The position numbers and the translations under genes were made by a program. The notes beneath the pieces were generated by a model. That model worked only from the letters and a program-made list of their open reading frames with translations, did not search any database and was not told the DNA's origin. A DNA stretch of 64,000 bases. Origin: Pseudobacter sp. GTDB taxonomy: Bacteria; Bacteroidota; Bacteroidia; Chitinophagales; Chitinophagaceae. The DNA lies in NCBI GenBank assembly GCA_017849455.1, contig JAFIGX010000022.1, positions 744,001 to 808,000 of the forward strand, read 5' to 3'. Positions 59,317-64,000 of the stretch are shown here, piece after piece; positions within the stretch are counted from its first letter, which is position 1; every line of letters starts with the position of its first letter.

Positions 59317-60192
59317 ATGCTGAAATCCATGACCGGTTTTGGAAGAACGGAACAATCAGTCGGAGACAAGACTTTCCTGGTAGACATCAAATCACTGAAC
59401 GGAAAACAATTCGAGCTCTTTTTGAAAATGCCTGCTTTCCTGAAACCTTTTGAATTCGATATCCGCACCCTCCTCTCCGAAAAACTGGGCAGGGGCACTG
59501 TCGATTGTACCATCAGCCTGAAAGAAAGCGGCAGCGCCAAGCCCGTCAGCATCAATATCAACCTGGCCAAAGCCTACTATCAATCCATCGCCGATCTCTC
59601 GAACTCCCTTCAGCTCGATCCTTCCAATATCCTCAGCAGTCTCCTGAAATTACCGGAAGTGATCACACCTACCGGTGAAACACTCACCGATTCGGAATGG
59701 GAGGCTTTCAAAGCCGTTATAGAAGCAGCTATTGAAGACCTGAACCAGCACCGGATCGAAGAAGGTAAATCCTTGCAGGAAGACCTCCTCCTGCGGATCT
59801 CCAATATCCAGAAACAACAGGAACAGGTACAGGGCCTCGAACCCCTGCGCAAACAAAAGATCAAGGAAGGACTGGTAAAAGTGCTGGAAGAAAATGTAGG
59901 CAAGGAAAATTACGATCCCAACCGCCTCGAACAGGAACTGATCTATTATATAGAAAAGATCGACCTCAGTGAAGAACAGGTCCGCCTGAAAAACCACTGC
60001 GAATATTTCAAAACGATCCTGGACGACGGAGAAGAGAACAAAGGCAAGAAACTGTCCTTTATCCTGCAGGAGATCGGCAGGGAGATCAATACCACCGGCG
60101 CCAAAGCCTACGATTCAACGATCCAGAAATGTGTGGTGCAGATGAAAGACGAGCTGGAAAAAGCAAAGGAACAGGTGTTGAATGTTTTATAA
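59317..60192 (+). CDS. YicC/YloC family endoribonuclease
   Basis: 291 residues. N-terminal SMTGFGRTEQSVGDKTFLVD and C-terminal HCEYFKTILDDGEENKGKKL followed by LQEIGREINTTGAKAYD match the YicC/YloC family, which cleaves RNA (E. coli YicC promotes decay of RyhB). Length normal. It is 13 bp from rluE, and gldH overlaps or follows at once. Operon of RNA-related genes with gldH appended. Confidence 0.93.
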   Translation: MLKSMTGFGRTEQSVGDKTFLVDIKSLNGKQFELFLKMPAFLKPFEFDIRTLLSEKLGRGTVDCTISLKESGSAKPVSININLAKAYYQSIADLSNSLQLDPSNILSSLLKLPEVITPTGETLTDSEWEAFKAVIEAAIEDLNQHRIEEGKSLQEDLLLRISNIQKQQEQVQGLEPLRKQKIKEGLVKVLEENVGKENYDPNRLEQELIYYIEKIDLSEEQVRLKNHCEYFKTILDDGEENKGKKLSFILQEIGREINTTGAKAYDSTIQKCVVQMKDELEKAKEQVLNVL

Positions 60193-60207
60193 AGCAGCAG
60201 CAGTTTC

Positions 60208-60215
60208 TATATTTG
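60208..60215 (+). promoter_or_regulatory. Candidate -7 box (TATATTTG) of gldH
   Basis: A perfect TAnnTTTG match inside the first codons of the longest gldH reading frame, just after the yicC-family stop. It implies a transcript starting near 60222, so the gldH start codon must be downstream. Confidence 0.55.
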
Positions 60216-60229
60216 TAAAAAACATTCCC

Positions 60230-60724
60230 TTGAATAAACGTAGCTTATTTCATGGCGCTGCCCCGCTGATGCTCTTTGCCCTCTCATGGCTACTCGATTC
60301 CTGCAGTGCGACCACTGATGTATTCGAAAAGAACATAGCTATTCCCCGTCATGAATGGAGCAAGACCTTCAAGCCCGAGATTAATTTTACCATCGCAGAC
60401 ACCAGCAGCCGCTATAATATTTATATAGTGGTCAGGCATACGGATGCCTACCGGTTTAAAAATATCTGGTTGAATGTGAATATCCAGTCGCCCAGAGGCA
60501 TTTCAAAGTCGCAATCCCTCGACCTCCAACTGGCCGACGATAAAAAAGGATGGCTGGGAAGCGGGATGGACGATCTCTATGAGCACCGGGTATTGATCAC
60601 ACCACCACAGCAACCCGAAACGTTGAGCGCCGGCACCTATCATTTTCAACTGGAACAACTGATGCGTGAAGACCCACTGGAATATGTAATGAATATCGGC
60701 ATCCGCGTGGAAAAAGCTAAGTGA
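60230..60724 (+). CDS. gldH: Gliding motility lipoprotein GldH
   Basis: About 164 residues from a TTG at 60230-60232, giving a proper lipoprotein signal (NKRSLFHGAAPLMLFALS, then LLDSC with the lipidated Cys at about 25). The mature start (ATTDVFEKNIAIPRHEWSKT) and body (YNIYIVVRHTDAYRFKNIWL) match GldH, an outer-membrane lipoprotein needed for gliding and type IX secretion in Flavobacterium. A frame from ATG 60182 would place the promoter box inside the gene. The neighbour downstream is a histidine kinase gene. Confidence 0.85.
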   Translation: MNKRSLFHGAAPLMLFALSWLLDSCSATTDVFEKNIAIPRHEWSKTFKPEINFTIADTSSRYNIYIVVRHTDAYRFKNIWLNVNIQSPRGISKSQSLDLQLADDKKGWLGSGMDDLYEHRVLITPPQQPETLSAGTYHFQLEQLMREDPLEYVMNIGIRVEKAK

Positions 60725-60771
60725 TCATGCTAACTGTCATCAGCTAATTGCCAACTACCAACTCTTCGCAC

Positions 60772-61746
60772 ATGGAAGCCTCCTCTAAAAGAAGACTGGT
60801 CTTTGTCAGCCTGGCCTACTGGGTCCTGTTGGTCTATATCATTGCGGCCCTGGTCTGGTGGTTCATCGCACTCGAAAAACAGAACCAGCAGATGACCAAT
60901 TTCAAGCTCAATGAGCTGATCCTGGATGATCCTTCCTACCTCATCAAATACGATCGCATCCAGGAAGACAAAAAAAGAAAAACTGCCCAGTATATCGGCG
61001 AAGGCAGCACTTTCCTGGTGCTGACCCTCATCGGCGCCGTGTTCGTTTACAGGGCCGTTCGCCGGCAGATCAGGCTGCAGCAGCAGCAACAGAATTTCAT
61101 GATGGCCGTTACCCATGAACTGAAAACACCCATCGCCATAGCTAAGCTCAACCTGGAAACCCTCCAAAAACATCAACTGGAAGAGGCCAAAAGGCAGAAG
61201 CTGATCATGATGACCCTGGAAGAGACCAACCGCCTCAATACCCTGGCCAATAATATCCTGGTCTCCGCACAGCTTGAAGGAGGCCGTTACCGTATCGCCC
61301 ACGAAAAGATCGATCTGGGCACACTGGTAGAGACCTGCGTGCAGGATTTTAAAACAAGGTTTCCCGACCGGCCCTGGGATACCAGCATCGAGCCTGGTTT
61401 GCTCATTACAGGTGATCCTCTTCTATTACAGATCCTGGTGAACAATCTGCTGGAAAATGCCGTTAAGTACTCGCCCCGCCAGACGAGGATACAATGTATC
61501 GTGCAAAGAAAGAACCGGCAGGTAGTGCTGCAGGTGATCGATGAAGGGCCGGGTATCCCCGACAATGAGAAAAATAAAGTATTCGAAAAATTCTACCGGA
61601 TGGGGAATGAGAATACACGTACAGCCAAAGGCACGGGCCTGGGATTGTACCTGTGCAAAAAGATCGCCCGCGACCATCATGCCACTATCAGGATAAACGA
61701 TCATATTCCATCGGGTTGTAATTTTACTGTGAACTTTACCAGGTAA
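60772..61746 (+). CDS. Membrane sensor histidine kinase
   Basis: About 324 residues. Two transmembrane helices (LAYWVLLVYIIAALVWWFI and FLVLTLIGAVFVYRAV) flank a short periplasmic loop. HisKA has FMMAVTHELKTPIAIAKLNL with the phosphoacceptor His, and HATPase has LLENAVKYSP, VIDEGPGIPDNEKNKVFEKF and KGTGLGLYLCKKI. All motifs are intact, in contrast with the kinase at 37192. The ATG at 60772 is preferred over 60748. It pairs with the OmpR regulator 9 bp downstream. Confidence 0.93.
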   Translation: MEASSKRRLVFVSLAYWVLLVYIIAALVWWFIALEKQNQQMTNFKLNELILDDPSYLIKYDRIQEDKKRKTAQYIGEGSTFLVLTLIGAVFVYRAVRRQIRLQQQQQNFMMAVTHELKTPIAIAKLNLETLQKHQLEEAKRQKLIMMTLEETNRLNTLANNILVSAQLEGGRYRIAHEKIDLGTLVETCVQDFKTRFPDRPWDTSIEPGLLITGDPLLLQILVNNLLENAVKYSPRQTRIQCIVQRKNRQVVLQVIDEGPGIPDNEKNKVFEKFYRMGNENTRTAKGTGLGLYLCKKIARDHHATIRINDHIPSGCNFTVNFTR

Positions 61747-61755
61747 ATACATTGC

Positions 61756-62457
61756 ATGAATACCAAAACATCCATTTTGCTGGCTGAAGATGAAGAGAAC
61801 CTTCACGAAGCGCTCAAGCTCAATCTCGAGCTGGAAGGCTATGAAGTAACCTCCGCCTTTACCGGAAGTGAAGCCCTGCAGAAAGTGCAGGCCGAATATT
61901 TCGATCTGCTCATCCTGGATGTGATGCTGCCTGAACTGGATGGCATCGGCGTTACGGAAACCATCCGTGTACAGAACAATGATGTGCCCATCCTGATCCT
62001 CAGTGCCAGGAATACCAGCTCCGACAGGGTACTGGGACTGAAAAAAGGGGCCGATGATTATCTTACCAAGCCATTCAATCTCGAAGAACTGCTCCTGCGT
62101 GTGCAGAAACTGATCAATAAGAACAAGAAGATGCAGGAGAAGGATTCCGTAGGCGATACCTATACATTCGGCAATAACCAGATCGATTTCAAGGCGCAGG
62201 AAGCCGTCACCAAAAGAGGTGAACGTATCCAGTTGAGCAAGAAAGAGGCCATGTTGCTGAAGCTACTGATCGAGAACAAGAACGAAGTAGTACCCCGCGA
62301 AAAGATCCTGCAAACCGTTTGGGGCTACAATGTTTATCCCACCACGAGGACCATCGATAATTTTATTCTCAATTTCCGCAAGTACTTTGAAGAAGATAGC
62401 CGTAACCCGCAGTTCTTCCATTCCGTGAGAGGGGTTGGGTACAAGTATATGGAATGA
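61756..62457 (+). CDS. OmpR/PhoB family response regulator
   Basis: 233 residues. Receiver with acidic pocket (LLAEDEENLHEA), Asp55 (LLILDVMLPELDG) and Lys in DDYLTKPFN, followed by a winged-helix DNA-binding domain (LSKKEAMLLKLLIENKNEVV, RTIDNFILNFRKYFEEDSRN, FHSVRGVGYKYME). Cognate to the adjacent kinase. Stop codon 8 bp from the convergent BatD-like gene. Confidence 0.95.
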   Translation: MNTKTSILLAEDEENLHEALKLNLELEGYEVTSAFTGSEALQKVQAEYFDLLILDVMLPELDGIGVTETIRVQNNDVPILILSARNTSSDRVLGLKKGADDYLTKPFNLEELLLRVQKLINKNKKMQEKDSVGDTYTFGNNQIDFKAQEAVTKRGERIQLSKKEAMLLKLLIENKNEVVPREKILQTVWGYNVYPTTRTIDNFILNFRKYFEEDSRNPQFFHSVRGVGYKYME

Positions 62458-62465
62458 CCGGCCGT

Positions 62466-63857
62466 TCAGATGGATTGAAGCCCCTGCAGTACTCCCCTGG
62501 CCTTCTCAAGCAATGGACCCGTTTCTACTGTTTCCACTTCCGGCACATACAAGGCCCATTCACAGGCATTCAGCACTTCCATAAAATCATTGATGATCGG
62601 TTGTTCCACACCGTTAGTCTTTAACCTGGCTGTTACATTCTCTTTGTTGAGTGAAGTAGGTGTAACGGCCAGCTTGACCGCTGCCAGGTCCCAAAGCGCC
62701 TGCTGCAGCTCATGGAAAAAGAGAGGCCTGTTACCCTGCTGTAAAGCGGTCGTGGCAGTGGCCAGCAGATCTGCCGGGGCAGTGGGCACCGGCATTACAG
62801 GCACTACTGGCTGCACCCTGGCCGGCGACGATCTTTTTCTCGCAGCTATCCCCTGCCATGACTGGTAAGCGATCCATCCCAGGATGAGTATCACCACAAC
62901 GGCAAACCAATACAGGTGTCGTGGTAAGGAACCGCTGTTCTCTTTCTCCAATGCAGCCGTCTGCGCCGATTGCTGCTCTTTGGATAAGCCTGGCGTTACA
63001 ATAATAGTGGCAGGTTTACTGGAAACTGTTTTGTAACCCTTTTGTACAGGATCGTAAAAAGACAATTCGATGGTGGGAATGGTGAACTGGCCTGTGTCCG
63101 GAGCAGCAAAAGAGTATTCAAATGTTTTACTGCCCGTAAGGGGATATGCGTATCTGTTAATGGATTCTTTCACCGAAGGGTCGGCCGTATCGACGCCTGC
63201 AGGCCATTTCACCGGTGGTGGTGTAAGCAGGGAGATATTGCCGCTTCCACTGACCACTACCTGTATCTTCACCAGCTCCCCGGGATGAACAGGTACGGTG
63301 GGAGCAAGTACCTTTAAAGAAAAATTACCGACTGCCCCTGAAAAATTAGCAGGCTGTTGTGCCGCAGGGAGCGGTTTAACGGCGATGGTTACGGGTGGCG
63401 ATTCCAGGGAGAGCGCGTAATCGAACGCTGTGCGGGGAGCGTCCTCACTGATGCGCACGAAATGTATCACACTTTCCACTTCTGCAGGATCGAGGGTGAA
63501 ATGTCCTTCCTGCAAGGGAAACAAATGCACTTTGCGGATCACACTTACATAATAAGGTATCCCGTTATATATTTCCACCACGGGCCTGTCTTCATAAGTA
63601 TCTACCATTTCCAATACGCTGAAACCCGTCAGGGATGGGCGTTTCACTACCTGAGAGCTGGTATTGAGGCGTGAATAGGCTTTATAAACCACCATAAGCG
63701 GTTCACCTATATAACAAGTGGTCTTATTGATCTCGGCGCGGAGGAACAGGTTCTTTTTGATCTTCCCGGCAATGGATTCACCGGGCCTGATGACCGAAGT
63801 TTCAATAATGTCTATTTCATTATTGATCTGGCCGGCGGTAAGGTCTGCTTCCTGCAC
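62466..63857 (-). CDS. BatD-like protein lacking the first domain and without a normal start
   Basis: At least 463 residues of BatD-like sequence from a GTG at 63855-63857. Beta-sandwich segments (YIGEPLMVVYKAYSRLNTSS, GFSVLEMVDTYEDRPVVEIY) correspond to the second domain of BatD oxygen-tolerance proteins; the usual first domain is absent. One C-terminal helix (HLYWFAVVVILILGWIAYQS) and a cytoplasmic tail follow. The frame continues upstream of the GTG as IRKRLYIFILSILLV, a good signal peptide, but the open part (to 63911) holds no ATG, GTG or TTG. So the start is atypical or the sequence has an error. Transcribed from a minus-strand promoter box at 63927-63934. No other Bat genes are visible. 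Confidence 0.7.
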   Translation of the reverse strand: MQEADLTAGQINNEIDIIETSVIRPGESIAGKIKKNLFLRAEINKTTCYIGEPLMVVYKAYSRLNTSSQVVKRPSLTGFSVLEMVDTYEDRPVVEIYNGIPYYVSVIRKVHLFPLQEGHFTLDPAEVESVIHFVRISEDAPRTAFDYALSLESPPVTIAVKPLPAAQQPANFSGAVGNFSLKVLAPTVPVHPGELVKIQVVVSGSGNISLLTPPPVKWPAGVDTADPSVKESINRYAYPLTGSKTFEYSFAAPDTGQFTIPTIELSFYDPVQKGYKTVSSKPATIIVTPGLSKEQQSAQTAALEKENSGSLPRHLYWFAVVVILILGWIAYQSWQGIAARKRSSPARVQPVVPVMPVPTAPADLLATATTALQQGNRPLFFHELQQALWDLAAVKLAVTPTSLNKENVTARLKTNGVEQPIINDFMEVLNACEWALYVPEVETVETGPLLEKARGVLQGLQSI

Positions 63858-63926
63858 CAGCAGGATGGATAGGATAAATATGTAAAGCCTTTTCCTGATA
63901 TACTTTAATGTTTAGTTGGCCTCTTA

Positions 63927-63934
63927 CAAATATA
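63927..63934 (-). promoter_or_regulatory. Candidate -7 box (TATATTTG) of the BatD-like gene
   Basis: A perfect TAnnTTTG match on the minus strand, about 70 bp before the GTG at 63857 and 20-30 bp before the signal-peptide-like codons. No -33 TTTG at the expected spacing. Confidence 0.5.
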
Positions 63935-64000
63935 AATTTTGTGCAGACAGCAGGTATGATTAATGCAGGTTAAATGTGGGTTAATGGGATAAGTGGCAAA

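Noticed and set aside
1..64000. CRISPR arrays, insertion sequences, integrases, phage genes or tRNA/rRNA genes
   Set aside because: No spaced direct repeats, transposase or integrase motifs, phage structural genes or tRNA-like cloverleaf sequences were seen by eye; a tRNAscan or ISfinder run would be needed to be certain.

Overview
The window looks like chromosomal DNA of a Bacteroidota bacterium, most likely of the Chitinophagaceae or a close relative. The grounds are gliding-motility genes (gldA, gldH), a GH3/beta-lactamase fusion, a large one-piece periplasmic-sensor/LytS kinase with a LytTR regulator, DUF4251 and BatD proteins, several perfect TAnnTTTG promoter boxes, and a general lack of Shine-Dalgarno sequences. 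The gene set is mostly conserved housekeeping. I see no rRNA, tRNA, CRISPR array, transposase, integrase or prophage block.

Layout. 1-7.5 kb: mutL (cut by the left edge), a GH3/beta-lactamase fusion, the fused gamma-alpha subunit of a 2-oxoacid:ferredoxin oxidoreductase without its beta subunit beside it, and an HD phosphohydrolase fused to a PycTM-like membrane module. 7.5-16 kb: a lipoprotein, a phosphoesterase/outer-membrane-barrel fusion, a DUF4251 protein, a large GAF protein and nth. 16-25 kb, minus strand: a small anti-sigma-like protein, a DivIC/FtsB-like protein, eno, gldA, then a bicarbonate-type cluster (SulP transporter and two tandem beta-carbonic anhydrases), two small membrane proteins and an MFS carrier divergent from acs. 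27-31 kb: a highly folded non-coding segment with a strong terminator, an L,D-transpeptidase, and an ECF sigma/anti-sigma/barrel operon. 31-38 kb: kbl, a RidA protein, a stand-alone 3HCDH-C protein, tsaB, an ArsR regulator beside a persulfide dioxygenase-rhodanese, then a response regulator paired with a degenerate histidine kinase. 38-49 kb: a late acyltransferase, an AmgK-like kinase fused to the RapZ C-terminal domain, a YncE/phosphoesterase, a MurU-like nucleotidyltransferase, nadB, a lipoprotein and divergent galM/galK. 48-64 kb: DJ-1, GyrI-like and YafY proteins, fatty-acid-type dehydrogenase and SDR genes, a sensor kinase/LytTR pair, lpxD, rluE behind an attenuator-like leader, a YicC endoribonuclease, gldH, a classical HK/RR pair and a BatD-like protein with no normal start codon.

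How the genes fit together. Peptidoglycan-sugar recycling is suggested by the NagZ-like GH3 fusion, the AmgK-RapZ fusion and the MurU-like enzyme. The SulP and carbonic anhydrase genes should act together on bicarbonate. The MFS carrier beside acs may bring in acetate or a related acid. Most promising for follow-up are the structured RNA candidate at 27.45-27.73 kb, the attenuator-like leader at 58.65-58.72 kb, the HD-PycTM protein, the degenerate kinase beside an intact regulator, and a family of palindromes built from 7-8 nt tandem units that start at or near gene stop codons.
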